This document shows, piece after piece, positions 34,300 through 42,885 of a DNA stretch of 64,000 bases. Source of the DNA: JAJRRH01 sp047638815 (GTDB lineage Bacteria > Bacteroidota > Bacteroidia > Flavobacteriales_D > JABDKJ01); NCBI GenBank assembly GCA_047638815.1, contig JBLIMR010000006.1:7242-71241 (forward strand), given 5' to 3'. A model generated the notes under the pieces. That model worked only from the letters and a program-made list of their open reading frames with translations. It had not been told where the DNA came from and ran no database searches. The translations under genes and the position numbers were made by a program. The stretch's first letter is position 1. Every line of letters starts with the position of its first letter.

Positions 34300-35520
34300 T
34301 CAACGATCTCGAGGGCTTCCTACCATAAAAAGGACAAGAATCAGGAGTAGGGACACCGCAATTAGACCTACACCGACACCAAAAGTATCCGCACTAAAAC
34401 CAAGAATTAATGCCAATACTGAAGTAATTATACTGGCATAAAAAGATTCTGCTGAAATTACTGATGTCAGTATTTCGTTTGGAACATTATTGGACAATAC
34501 ACCAGTAAGGATAGGCTTTCTTAGATTTTCAACAACGAATATTACAACAAATAATATGAAGGAGAGTAACCAGAATTCCATTTGAAACATGATTCCACAT
34601 ATGGCTCCAGTAAAAAGCCCAATTAAGATAGAAAATGTTGTGACGTTCTTAAACTTCAAGTTATAAAAACGATTGGAATTTTTGGAGGCATAAGAAGACA
34701 AGAGATAGATTATAAAATACAAAATACCGACAATCAATCCGCTTTTTTTCTTTTCCTCCATCGTCAATAATATTGGAGTCATTATAGCTATACTAACCAT
34801 GATGGGCTGTATATAATCCTTTATGGCCTTCAAAAAAGAAGTATGGATTGCTGCAGAATTTATAACTCTTAGTACCTCTCTCTTTTTAAGCATTGCGGCA
34901 AAGTTTTTTACAACTGACCTCAGCGTATTATGTCCTGATCTCTTCTTTGAAGAAAAATTAATCTCCGATGGATAAGAAGCCACATTCAACAAATTCAAGA
35001 AATATGGGAGGAGAGCAAAAAGAAAAACAAAACGATAACTGCCCGTATACATGACTAGAAAACCAGCCGCTAGAGAGGACAATGCAGAACCCAACTGAGA
35101 CCACGATCGAGTGTGACCATAATAGTCTACCTTGTGCTCTTGCCAATGATTAAGGTTGAGATAATCCATTATCATTCCCTTATGTGTCCCCGATCGAAAT
35201 GCATCTCCCAAACCGTAACATAACATGGCCATCAAAAGCATCGTAAAATTCGCTGAAAAATAAAAAATCAGAAACGATAAAATGTATACTGCAAAAGAAC
35301 CCAAAAGTGATTTCTTTCTTCCGTATGTATCAGCTATTATGCCTGAAGGGATCTCTGCCAGATTCGTGATGATTTCCCTGGCTGCATATAATATTCCAAT
35401 ATTGGCATAGGTCAAACCGCTTTCCAGAAAAAAAAGCAAAAGAAAGGCATCAAAAAAACGTAAGTTTTTTAGAAAGCCATAGGTGCAGAATTTTCTATAC
35501 TGGGTGTCCTTGGAATACAA
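34300..35520 (-). CDS. MFS transporter
   Basis: The 406-residue membrane protein has 11-12 hydrophobic segments. SGIIADTYGRKKSLLGS between the second and third is the MFS signature loop. A long charged middle loop (FSSKKRSGHNTLRS) divides the two halves. The substrate is unknown; it resembles drug/sugar-efflux types. The start is a TTG at 35520, as no ATG lies before the first segment. A small HTH gene lies about 100 bases upstream on the same strand. Confidence 0.82.
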   Translation of the reverse strand: MYSKDTQYRKFCTYGFLKNLRFFDAFLLLFFLESGLTYANIGILYAAREIITNLAEIPSGIIADTYGRKKSLLGSFAVYILSFLIFYFSANFTMLLMAMLCYGLGDAFRSGTHKGMIMDYLNLNHWQEHKVDYYGHTRSWSQLGSALSSLAAGFLVMYTGSYRFVFLFALLPYFLNLLNVASYPSEINFSSKKRSGHNTLRSVVKNFAAMLKKREVLRVINSAAIHTSFLKAIKDYIQPIMVSIAIMTPILLTMEEKKKSGLIVGILYFIIYLLSSYASKNSNRFYNLKFKNVTTFSILIGLFTGAICGIMFQMEFWLLSFILFVVIFVVENLRKPILTGVLSNNVPNEILTSVISAESFYASIITSVLALILGFSADTFGVGVGLIAVSLLLILVLFMVGSPRDR

Positions 35521-35620
35521 ACTGCTTTTTATTACTGATGTGTAGCAAATTAAAGCAATATTCGATTAACGAACATTGACACAGAGTTGCCTTATTTTTT
35601 AATTAGAATTCTAATTGCAT

Positions 35621-35821
35621 TTAATCTTCATTCTCCAATGAAAAAAATTCATTAACAGATTTTCCAAACTCCCGAGAGAGTTTAAGAGACAGCAAGGTTG
35701 AGGGTACATATCGATTTTTCTCGATCGAATTTATCGTCTGTCTCGAGACGCCAATTCGCTGAGCCAATTCATCTTGAGTAATGTCAAGTATAGCCCGTTC
35801 AACTTTTAATGTATTCCTCAT
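35621..35821 (-). CDS. small XRE-type HTH regulator
   Basis: The 66-residue protein is a single Cro/C1-type helix-turn-helix: LDITQDELAQRIGVSRQTINSIEKNRYVPSTLLSLKLSREFG, with the recognition helix SRQTINSIEK. It overlaps the membrane-protein gene by four bases (ATGA), so they are translationally coupled. Such small HTH genes paired with a membrane protein usually control their own operon. It is cytoplasmic. Confidence 0.88.
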   Translation of the reverse strand: MRNTLKVERAILDITQDELAQRIGVSRQTINSIEKNRYVPSTLLSLKLSREFGKSVNEFFSLENED

Positions 35822-36261
35822 GAAGTTACTCGCTTTTTAAGATTAAAATAAAATATTTGAATGGCCAATAAAATCCATAAAATAACAAAGTCCCCAACGT
35901 CTTCGAATTTCGGATTCGACTCTGTTACTCCATCAAGAATATAGACTGTAAATGGCATCAAAAAGGCGTAAATTATCGCAGTTATAAAGGCCATAAAATA
36001 GGATTGCATTCTTATGTCTTTTATTCTTTCGTCTTCGATAATTTCACGAGATATTGAAACGCTAAACAGTCCTAGCAAAATGACATATTTAGCAACAATT
36101 TTTGTCAGCTCAGGAACATTTGTTACACCGTTGAGCAGAAGTGTAATAAATCCGACAACTACCATTATCCAACCGATTTTTTTGTATCCTGTAGGAAGCT
36201 GTATTAATTTGACTTTGTCAATACTTTCTAATTCCTTCTCTATATGTGATCGCATTTTCAT
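35818..36261 (-). CDS. four-TM membrane protein paired with HTH regulator
   Basis: The 147-residue protein has a charged N-terminal helix and four hydrophobic segments (about 29-45, 54-70, 89-106, 124-140), with the motif REIIEDERIKDIRMQSYFMAF in the middle. It resembles DUF2178-like partners of small HTH genes, a common two-gene module of Firmicutes and Bacteroidota whose function is not known. ATG 36261 was chosen; an internal ATG at 36255 is possible. The upstream region has an unusually strong Shine-Dalgarno match. Confidence 0.65.
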   Translation of the reverse strand: MKMRSHIEKELESIDKVKLIQLPTGYKKIGWIMVVVGFITLLLNGVTNVPELTKIVAKYVILLGLFSVSISREIIEDERIKDIRMQSYFMAFITAIIYAFLMPFTVYILDGVTESNPKFEDVGDFVILWILLAIQIFYFNLKKRVTS

Positions 36262-36277
36262 ATTCTTAATTTTATAT

Positions 36278-36300
36278 CACCTCCTTTCCTTTATGGAAAG
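36278..36300 (-). promoter_or_regulatory. strong Shine-Dalgarno match and adjoining hairpin
   Basis: On the minus strand CTTTCC-ATAAA-GGAAAG (36300-36284) forms a six-pair hairpin that runs directly into AAAGGAGGTGAT, a 12-base complement of the normal 16S rRNA 3' tail. The ATG is 18 bases beyond AGGAGG, too far for standard use. Such sites are rare in this phylum. Confidence 0.55.
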
Positions 36301-36317
36301 TTTTATTTACTTTTTGA

Positions 36318-36348
36318 CAAATATACTTTACTTTTTTGAACAAAGCAA
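36318..36348 (-). promoter_or_regulatory. promoter of the HTH/membrane-protein operon
   Basis: TTG (36348-36346), 20 bases and TATATTTG (36325-36318) fit the -33/-7 consensus exactly. It would give a 5' leader of roughly 50 bases that carries the hairpin and the Shine-Dalgarno match. Confidence 0.7.
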
Positions 36349-36389
36349 ATTATGCTTTATTCGATACATTTGAATTTATTTAGATAATT

Positions 36390-37266
36390 TTAAGTCTTCA
36401 AAGTCAATATGAATGAGCAGACCTCATCGTTCAATAGTGAGGACATGCCATAAGCCTTTGCAATGGATTGGATCACACCGTTTTTTGCCCCCAACTCAAT
36501 GTTTTTTCCCAACCTCATATCTGTTAACATCGAGCTTCCCTTGCTCTCAGGGTAGGCCAAAATAATCTTTATTGCTTCCTCTTGAAAACCGTCTTCGATA
36601 TCAGCGCCATCTTTTTTGGCAACCGCGATAGATTCCTTCAAAATCAACCTGAGTTTATTTAACATTTTGGGTGTTTTAAAAATCACACAAGTGTCATTTG
36701 CCAAACAAAGCAAACCGCCAATGGAAGAACTTAAACACACTTTCTTCCATAGGGCTGAATGAAAATTTGGGGCAATAAAAACATCCGCTTCCTGTAGAAA
36801 TATATCACGGAGTTCTGTGGCATGTTTCGATGCGCTTAACGTTAATTTTAAGTTTGAGTATTGCTTATATCCACCATTCCTTAATGCTTGCACAGAACAA
36901 TCTATTATACATTCACGAACATTATCTTCTAGTACAATTCCAGAAACAGATTCTTTTAATTTCAAGCCATTTCTGATAACAAAAACCAAAGTGTTTTTAC
37001 CAATAAGTTTTTTCAATTGAGAACGCGCAGCTTGATATTGATGCTCTTTGATCGTAATAATCCAATATCTCAGTGATAGTTTCAGCCTCAGAACAATGAA
37101 TGGGATATTCTCGCAAAGATTCATTTCTCCAAACCCTTAAGGTGTCTTTTGGAGATCTGTTAAAAAAGTGCATTTGCAAATCCTTGTTCTCCAACAACAC
37201 ACATCCCAAAATAGAGCCAATGGCCCCCACCCCGAATATTCCAACTTGTAATTTCTTAGCTCTCAT
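36390..37266 (-). pseudogene. panE: ketopantoate reductase-like gene, frameshifted
   Basis: The N-terminal part KLQVGIFGVGAIGSILG ... ETITEIL gives the PanE/ApbA Rossmann loop GVGAIGS. The continuation WIITIKEHQYQAARSQLKKLIG ... ESKGSSMLTDMRLGKNIELGAKNGVI is the rest of the family, including the dimer helix motif SSMLTDM, but lies in another frame. The shift is at about 37060-37075. The intact enzyme would reduce ketopantoate for pantothenate synthesis. Either a genuine lesion or a base error explains it. The gene is seven bases from atoE. Confidence 0.78.
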
Positions 37267-37272
37267 GCAGAT

Positions 37273-38667
37273 TTACAAAGGCCACAACACGACCATGGTT
37301 GATTGAATTACAAAATATAGTAAAAATGGAATAACCAGATAACCCATAATATCTCTTGCTTGAATTCTAACTCCAGAACCCATAATTGGCAATACCAACA
37401 ATAAGAAAAAAGGTTGTAATGCATTTGTTAAACTTTCACCATAGGCCATAGACATGGCAGCACGTGATATCATTTTAGTCACCTCTTCATCTGGCAGACC
37501 CGAACCTATTGACTGGACGGCTTCAATAACACTAGGTCCAATGACTGCGAATTCGCCTCCAGCAGATGGAATCGCAAAATTGACGATTGCTCCAGATAGA
37601 AATGCGAAGAATGGGTAATTGTCTATGGTCGCAACAGAGGCTAACCAAGTGGATAAATGCTCTCCCAATCCTGTATGAATCATGATACCCATTATCCCTG
37701 CATAAAAAGGGAATTGAAACAATATCCCCGACACGTTCGCACTCGACCTTTTCATAGATATGCCATAACGAATCGGAGTTTTGTGAAGCAACATTCCCAA
37801 CATTAGAAAAATAAATATCATGATATTCAAGTTGAGATCGAAACCAAATAATAAGAAATGACGAATGATATAGACCAATCCAGAAAGACCTATTAACCAT
37901 GTTAAAATCCAACTATTATTTAGCTTATCCGATAAGGCAAACTCCCTTAGCTTTTGATCATTGGCCTCTTCCAAAATGGGTTTTTCATATTCAGAATAAT
38001 TGTCAGATAATTCTTGTAAGGACTTGCCTTTTCCCAATCTGGAAATTAAAAAGACCATAAGTATTGGTGTTACTACAATGAAAAGAACAATCATAGCTAT
38101 GTTTAAACCTGATCCAAGCGTATAGCTTGTTGGAATTATATCACTTAGAAGTCCAGCATCTATGAGATAATTATTTGGTGTATTCAATAGCAAAGGAATC
38201 GAACTGGAAAATCCCGTCACCCAACCACTCATTGAAAAATATACACATGCGATAAGAAAGGCGTAATTTACGCCTTCAACCCTTTTTGCTAATTCTCTTG
38301 CGAAAAGGGCTGTAATGATTATCCACCCCCAACTTATAAGACCCAATAATATCCCCAACAAAACGGTAACGAAATAGACTTGCTTTGGTGTTTTTATGTG
38401 TCCGGTTAGTCCGTTTATTCCCTTTTCTGCCAATGGAGATAAGGCGATGCTATATCCTGTTATGATGAGAAGAACCATTTGCATACCAAATTCCAAGAGC
38501 ATCCAAAAGCCCTGATACCATGATCCGATAACATCTAACAATGAAGCGTTGGTTGTGATAATAGCAGCTCCAGCTGCAATAAATGTCAAGATGATAGCGA
38601 AAACAAATGCATCGGGCATGTTCTTCTTGAACAAGTCAGTAAATTTCTCTCCTAGTTTAGTCAGCAT
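37273..38667 (-). CDS. short-chain fatty acid transporter (AtoE/TIGR00366 family)
   Basis: The 464-residue membrane protein matches the AtoE family: KMPDAFVFAIILT-like N-terminus (FKKNMPDAFVFAIILTFIAA), WYQGFWMLLEFGMQMVLLIITG, and FAIPSAGGEFAVIGPSVI ... YGESLTNALQPFFLLLVLPIMG. It probably moves short-chain fatty acids across the inner membrane. ATG 38667 is preferred to GTG 38694. The panE-like pseudogene follows it in a two-gene unit. Confidence 0.88.
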   Translation of the reverse strand: MLTKLGEKFTDLFKKNMPDAFVFAIILTFIAAGAAIITTNASLLDVIGSWYQGFWMLLEFGMQMVLLIITGYSIALSPLAEKGINGLTGHIKTPKQVYFVTVLLGILLGLISWGWIIITALFARELAKRVEGVNYAFLIACVYFSMSGWVTGFSSSIPLLLNTPNNYLIDAGLLSDIIPTSYTLGSGLNIAMIVLFIVVTPILMVFLISRLGKGKSLQELSDNYSEYEKPILEEANDQKLREFALSDKLNNSWILTWLIGLSGLVYIIRHFLLFGFDLNLNIMIFIFLMLGMLLHKTPIRYGISMKRSSANVSGILFQFPFYAGIMGIMIHTGLGEHLSTWLASVATIDNYPFFAFLSGAIVNFAIPSAGGEFAVIGPSVIEAVQSIGSGLPDEEVTKMISRAAMSMAYGESLTNALQPFFLLLVLPIMGSGVRIQARDIMGYLVIPFLLYFVIQSTMVVLWPL

Positions 38668-38826
38668 AGTTTTCCGTTTCTTGATATTAAACACGATAAA
38701 TATATAGGAATTTTATGCCTCAGAAGATTAATCGAACACGAAAATCACATTCACATGTAGTTCGTTAAACACATTGAAGACTTATCCAATGTTTTTATTC
38801 TCAATCAACCCGACCTTCCATTTTTA

Positions 38827-38834
38827 TATCTTTG
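38827..38834 (+). promoter_or_regulatory. -7 box (TATCTTTG) of the serine hydrolase lipoprotein gene
   Basis: An exact TAnnTTTG match 60 bases before the chosen ATG at 38894. The -33 element is unclear. Confidence 0.5.
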
Positions 38835-38893
38835 ATTAAATCTTTCACAAATTACGTTGTCCAATGAGGTATTCATTAATCAAATATTCCGAC

Positions 38894-39991
38894 ATGAAAT
38901 ATTTAATTCTAATCTCTTTTCTCATACTCATAGGATGTAAAAAAGAAGATGAAACGCCAACACCGGATCCTATCACTGAAACTGAAATGTATTTTCCACC
39001 TACGGATTCTGACGATTGGTCATCAAAAAGCCCAGAAAATCTCAATTGGAATATTGATGAACTCGAGAATCTATATGACTTTCTGGAAGATGGGCAAACA
39101 CGAGCCTTTATTATTTTAAAAAATGGGGAAATTGTGGTGGAAAAATATTGGGGAAATAACATATTTGACACTCAGCCTTTTGACCAAAACACACAGTGGT
39201 ATTGGGCATCTGCGGGGAAGACGCTCACAGCTACACTAACCGGAATAGCCCAAGAAGAAGGACTGTTAAATATTGATGACAAATCTTCGGATTACCTCGG
39301 CTCGAACTGGTCAAGTTTGCCGCTTGAAAAAGAAAACCTCATCACTGTCAAACATCATATCACTATGACTACGGGATTGGATTACAACGTTACAAATCAG
39401 AACTGCACGGAACCAAGTTGCTTAACATACCTTGCAGATGCTGGAACGCAATGGTACTATCATAACGCGGCCTACACCCTAACGCAAAACATCATCACAA
39501 ATGCCACCGGAATGTCCTATGATGATTACACCAATCAAGCAATAGAATCTCATATTGGAATGTCCGGCACATGGTTTCCTTTGGATGATCTTGTAATTTA
39601 TTGGAGTACGGCTAGAGATGCCGCCCGATTTGGATTGTTGTTACTAAATGAAGGACATTGGGGACAAACACCAGTTTTGAATGATCCTGATTTTTTCCAT
39701 GACATGACCAATACATCACAGGATCTAAATAAATCCTATGGTTATTTGACTTGGCTCAATGGCAAATCTTCTATTATCTTTCCAGGACTACCCAATAGTT
39801 TCCCATTTCCACTTTCCGAAAATGCACCTGATGATTGTTATGCCGCCATGGGTAAAAATGGGCAGTATATTGATATGATTCCAAGCAAAGGCCTTGTGAT
39901 CATTAGAATGGGCCAAGCCCCTGACGAATCTTTTGTTCCCACGGCTTTTCATGATGAAATATGGCAGAAAATCAATGCTGTCATTCCGTAA
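38894..39991 (+). CDS. beta-lactamase-fold serine hydrolase lipoprotein
   Basis: The 365-residue protein starts with a lipoprotein signal (ILIGCKK) from the ATG at 38894; the longer frame to 38864 only adds ten residues before it. S-x-x-K lies in WASAGKTLT, the Y-x-N equivalent in WYYHNAAYTL, and the motif before the end reads GKNGQYIDMIP. This is the class C beta-lactamase/esterase superfamily; the substrate may be an ester or a peptide and resistance is not implied. It acts in the periplasm. Confidence 0.85.
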   Translation: MKYLILISFLILIGCKKEDETPTPDPITETEMYFPPTDSDDWSSKSPENLNWNIDELENLYDFLEDGQTRAFIILKNGEIVVEKYWGNNIFDTQPFDQNTQWYWASAGKTLTATLTGIAQEEGLLNIDDKSSDYLGSNWSSLPLEKENLITVKHHITMTTGLDYNVTNQNCTEPSCLTYLADAGTQWYYHNAAYTLTQNIITNATGMSYDDYTNQAIESHIGMSGTWFPLDDLVIYWSTARDAARFGLLLLNEGHWGQTPVLNDPDFFHDMTNTSQDLNKSYGYLTWLNGKSSIIFPGLPNSFPFPLSENAPDDCYAAMGKNGQYIDMIPSKGLVIIRMGQAPDESFVPTAFHDEIWQKINAVIP

Positions 39992-40134
39992 TTGGCAACC
40001 TGATAATTGTCCATAATTCGTTGATGGAAACACTGAATTAATTCCTGATTTTCTTTACTAAGAATATTTGATAAATTATTCCTAGAATCCTATAAGCGTG
40101 CATTGAACCTTTAACTTAGGAAAAAAATCACGTA

Positions 40135-41967
40135 ATGAATTTAGCCACTATTGATTATGCCATTATAATTTCATTTTTCAGCATCACCCTATTCATTGGA
40201 TTTTGGGTTTCTAAAAAATCTCGAAAGAGTGCCTCAGAGTATTTTCTTTCGGGAAAAAATATGCCCTGGTGGTTGTTGGGTGTTTCAATGGTCGCAACTA
40301 CATTCTCAACGGACACCCCAAATCTTGTAACAGATATTGTCCGAACAAATGGTGTTTCAGGCAACTGGGTATGGTGGGCATTCTTAATCACTGGTATGCT
40401 TACAGTTTTTGTTTACGCCAAACTTTGGCGTAAGAGTAATGTGAATACGGATCTTGAATTTTATAATCTGAGATATGGCGGCAAGCCCGCCAATTTCTTG
40501 AGACAATTTCGTGCCATATATCTCGGAGTATTTTTTAATGTCTTGGCCATGGCTGGAGTGACACTAGCTGCCATCAAGATTGGTGGTGTGATGTTGGGAT
40601 TATCCCCATTGGAAACGATAGGTATTGCCTCTGTGGTGACGGTTGTATTTAGTGCAGTCGGTGGATTTAGAGGCGTAGTTTACACTGATTTCTTACTGTT
40701 TTTTGTGGCCATCGTTGGTGCAATTGGTGCAGCATATGTATCGGTGACTCATCCTCAAGTTGATGGACTAAGCAATCTTTTATCTCATCCAAATGTTGTC
40801 GGAAAACTTAACATGATTCCCGATTTCAACAATACAAGTTTATTGATCACCATTTTTATTATCCCTCTTGCCGTACAATGGTGGAGCGCTTGGTATCCCG
40901 GTGCTGAACCAGGCGGTGGTGGTTACATCGCCCAGAGAATGTTAGCCGCCAAGGATGAAAATCATGCGATTGGCGCCACATTCTTTTTCAACATATTACA
41001 CTACGCCCTAAGACCTTGGCCATGGATTCTTGTTGCACTGGCCTCCCTTATCGTCTTCCCAGATTTGGCAAGTATACAAGAGGCTTTCCCTTCGATTACC
41101 GATGACAAACTTGGACATGATTTGGCATATCCCGCCATGTTAACTTTTTTGCCTGCTGGATTATTAGGTGTTGTTTTAACATCTCTTATCGCTGCTTTTA
41201 TGAGTACGATTTCAACACATCTAAATTGGGGTGCATCGTATTTAGTGAATGACTTTTATAAGGAGATTCTTCTGAAAGATGCTGATCCTAAAGATGCAGG
41301 AATCAATGAAAAAAAGATGGTCCGATTTGGTCAATTGTCGACCGTTGTTTTAATGGCACTAAGTGCGATTCTTGCATTAATGTTTAACAACGCTTTACAG
41401 CTTTTTGATTTTATATTAATGTTCGGTGCTGGTACAGGATTGATCTTTTTATTACGTTGGTTTTGGTGGAGAATTAATGCGTGGAGTGAGATTTCTGCCA
41501 TGCTAGCCTCAGGTATTATTTCATTCACTTTTCACTTCAACAAAGCTGCCCTCTTTGGTTCCGATATCGTTGATGGTATTTTTGCCGATTACATGCAATT
41601 CCCTTTGGTGGTTTTACTCACAACCATCATCTGGGTTGTAGTAACTTTCCTAACAAAGCCCGAAGATGATGAAGTACTCTATGATTTCTTTAAAAAAATA
41701 CAACCCGCAAAGGCCGGTTGGAAATCCATCTTAAACAAAGCTACGCATGAAAAAATAAACTTGATTACTGAAAAGAAATCAGGGAATTTGTCCAATAATG
41801 TTTTAGCCGTTTTTGTTGCTTGTATCTTAGTCTATAGCGCACTATTTGCAACTGGAAATTGGATATACGGAAATATAAGCTTGGCGGCTATATTGACTGG
41901 AGTAGTTGTCCTCATGACCATCACACTTTTAAAGCTTTGGAAAAAGATGAAGACTTCGTTTTTGTAA
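40135..41967 (+). CDS. sodium:solute symporter (SSS family)
   Basis: The 610-residue inner-membrane protein has about 14 hydrophobic segments. SASEYFLSGKNMPWWLLGVSMVATTFSTDTP is the SSS family start, and AAFMSTISTHLNWGASYLVNDFYK corresponds to the sodium-site helix TM8. A long central segment WWSAWYPGAEPGGGGYIAQRMLAAKDE fits the Bacteroidota SSS group. The substrate (sugar, amino acid or other) is unknown. Confidence 0.9.
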   Translation: MNLATIDYAIIISFFSITLFIGFWVSKKSRKSASEYFLSGKNMPWWLLGVSMVATTFSTDTPNLVTDIVRTNGVSGNWVWWAFLITGMLTVFVYAKLWRKSNVNTDLEFYNLRYGGKPANFLRQFRAIYLGVFFNVLAMAGVTLAAIKIGGVMLGLSPLETIGIASVVTVVFSAVGGFRGVVYTDFLLFFVAIVGAIGAAYVSVTHPQVDGLSNLLSHPNVVGKLNMIPDFNNTSLLITIFIIPLAVQWWSAWYPGAEPGGGGYIAQRMLAAKDENHAIGATFFFNILHYALRPWPWILVALASLIVFPDLASIQEAFPSITDDKLGHDLAYPAMLTFLPAGLLGVVLTSLIAAFMSTISTHLNWGASYLVNDFYKEILLKDADPKDAGINEKKMVRFGQLSTVVLMALSAILALMFNNALQLFDFILMFGAGTGLIFLLRWFWWRINAWSEISAMLASGIISFTFHFNKAALFGSDIVDGIFADYMQFPLVVLLTTIIWVVVTFLTKPEDDEVLYDFFKKIQPAKAGWKSILNKATHEKINLITEKKSGNLSNNVLAVFVACILVYSALFATGNWIYGNISLAAILTGVVVLMTITLLKLWKKMKTSFL

Positions 41968-41987
41968 TTACAAGATCCTATTTATGA

Positions 41988-42012
41988 TTCGAAGATTCTT
42001 TGAATCTTCGAA
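41988..42012. terminator. 11-bp hairpin between convergent genes
   Basis: TTCGAAGATTC (41988-41998), loop TTT, GAATCTTCGAA. There is no strong T run on either side, so it may be a weak bidirectional terminator between the symporter and RDD genes. Confidence 0.5.
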
Positions 42013-42035
42013 AATGATTGTAATGTCACTTCCAT

Positions 42036-42584
42036 CTAATTGTGAATGCAAAATGTTTTTGCTAGCATGTCATGACCACCTCTTTTTTGAGCGTCAAAGA
42101 CGATAATTATCCCAACAGACAATATTACAAGACCTGCAATACCATCGACAGAATTTCCTTCTGAAACAAGGGCAGAGTATTCAACAAAACTTAGCGTATT
42201 TTCAAAATTGGCACTACTGAATATGGACATCAGTGTAAAGATATTAAGTACATGTCCAATTATCCAAGGTGAATATCTTATAATCGCTTGGTTCATTGAA
42301 ATAGGTCCATAATTTAGACTAACAACTTTAATGTTGGTTGCCATTTTACCAAGCGTGGCACCATATTTAAATTCCATCAATGGTTTGTATATACCCGTTA
42401 TCACTACGAGAAAGAATGCCAAGGCCAATGATTTCATGGAAATGATATTGTATACAATCAAGAATGAAAACGGAATCATTACGAGACCATCTATTATTGC
42501 AGCTCCAAATCTTATCCAAAACCCGGCATATTCAACATCTCCATATTTCTTTTCTAATTCATAACTGTCTAATACATCACTCAT
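42036..42584 (-). CDS. RDD family membrane protein
   Basis: The 182-residue protein carries the RDD pattern: AGFWIRFGAAIIDGLV with R and D in the first segment, and FKYGATLGKMATNIKVV in the loop before the third. RDD proteins are small membrane proteins of mostly unknown role, sometimes linked to ion transport. ATG 42584 is preferred over TTG 42590. It lies downstream of the Cys-codon leader on the same strand, but a second terminator stands between them. Confidence 0.8.
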   Translation of the reverse strand: MSDVLDSYELEKKYGDVEYAGFWIRFGAAIIDGLVMIPFSFLIVYNIISMKSLALAFFLVVITGIYKPLMEFKYGATLGKMATNIKVVSLNYGPISMNQAIIRYSPWIIGHVLNIFTLMSIFSSANFENTLSFVEYSALVSEGNSVDGIAGLVILSVGIIIVFDAQKRGGHDMLAKTFCIHN

Positions 42585-42630
42585 GTGCAAGTTTTTTTGA
42601 CAATATACAATTATATGGGATATCCTAAAT

Positions 42631-42656
42631 AAAAAAGAGAGCCCCGAAGAGCTCCC
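42631..42656 (-). terminator. UUCG-loop terminator before the RDD gene
   Basis: GGGAGCTC-TTCG-GGGCTCTC on the minus strand followed by six T. It stands 33 bases beyond the attenuator T run of the Cys-codon leader, and would stop transcription entering the RDD gene. Confidence 0.8.
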
Positions 42657-42689
42657 TAATATTACTAACCTAACCTAATTTTTAACAAC

Positions 42690-42722
42690 AAAAAAGGCGG
42701 CCTATCGATATGATAAGCCGCC
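42690..42722 (-). terminator. attenuator terminator of the Cys-codon leader
   Basis: GGCGGCTTATC-ATATC-GATAGGCCGCC forms 11 pairs (one G-T) followed by six T. The outer GGCGGCTTA and TAGGCCGC are nearly the same as in the trp attenuator at 50253-50286. Confidence 0.85.
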
Positions 42723-42760
42723 TCAATATTTTTTTATAAATACACGCTTTATCTCATATC
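42707..42760 (-). promoter_or_regulatory. antiterminator pairing of the Cys-codon leader
   Basis: The last leader codons plus stop (42760-42746: GATATG, AG, ATAA, A, GC) pair with GCTTATCATATC (42718-42707), the 5' arm and loop of the terminator. That is 12 pairs with a two-base AG bulge and a one-base bulge. A ribosome held at the Cys codons would leave this free; one at the stop codon would mask it. Confidence 0.7.
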
Positions 42761-42798
42761 ATCAAACGATAATCTGTGACAAAAGCAACAACATGTAT
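42740..42798 (-). promoter_or_regulatory. protector (1:2) pairing of the Cys-codon leader
   Basis: ATACATG (42798-42792), immediately before the first Cys codon, pairs with CGTGTAT (42746-42740) just after the leader stop (one G-T; two more pairs possible). The same relation is found in the trp leader. Confidence 0.6.
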
Positions 42799-42814
42799 AT
42801 CCTTTTACGTGCAT
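42749..42814 (-). CDS. Cys-rich leader peptide of an attenuator
   Basis: A 21-residue frame with ATG, ending in TAA: M-H-V-K-G-Y-T, then C-C-C-F-C-H at residues 8-13, then a tail ending D-D-M-R. Four of five consecutive codons are Cys (TGT TGT TGC TTT TGT). The ATG follows a promoter within a few bases. The stem next to the Cys codons, the antiterminator at the last codons and the GC terminator all match the trp leader layout. It is read as a test for charged tRNA-Cys, an inference from position and composition. Confidence 0.75.
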   Translation of the reverse strand: MHVKGYTCCCFCHRLSFDDMR

Positions 42815-42820
42815 AAGATG

Positions 42821-42851
42821 TAAATATAGCAATAAATCCCCGATTTTGCAA
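42821..42851 (-). promoter_or_regulatory. promoter of the Cys-codon leader
   Basis: TTG (42851-42849), 20 bases, TATATTTA (42828-42821), one base from consensus. It lies in the 3' flank of the DAHP synthase gene and six bases from the leader ATG, so the leader is transcribed independently of the trp operon. Confidence 0.65.
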
Positions 42852-42885
42852 GTATTCTATGATCAAATATGAATAATCTCCTATT

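Noticed and set aside
35818..36270. ATT codon in frame at normal distance from the strong ribosome site as the true start
   Set aside because: ATT starts are very rare and two ATG codons follow at once; kept only as a possibility within a finding.
38894..39991. Antibiotic resistance by the beta-lactamase-fold proteins
   Set aside because: The fold is shared by many esterases and peptidases; motifs do not show beta-lactam specificity.
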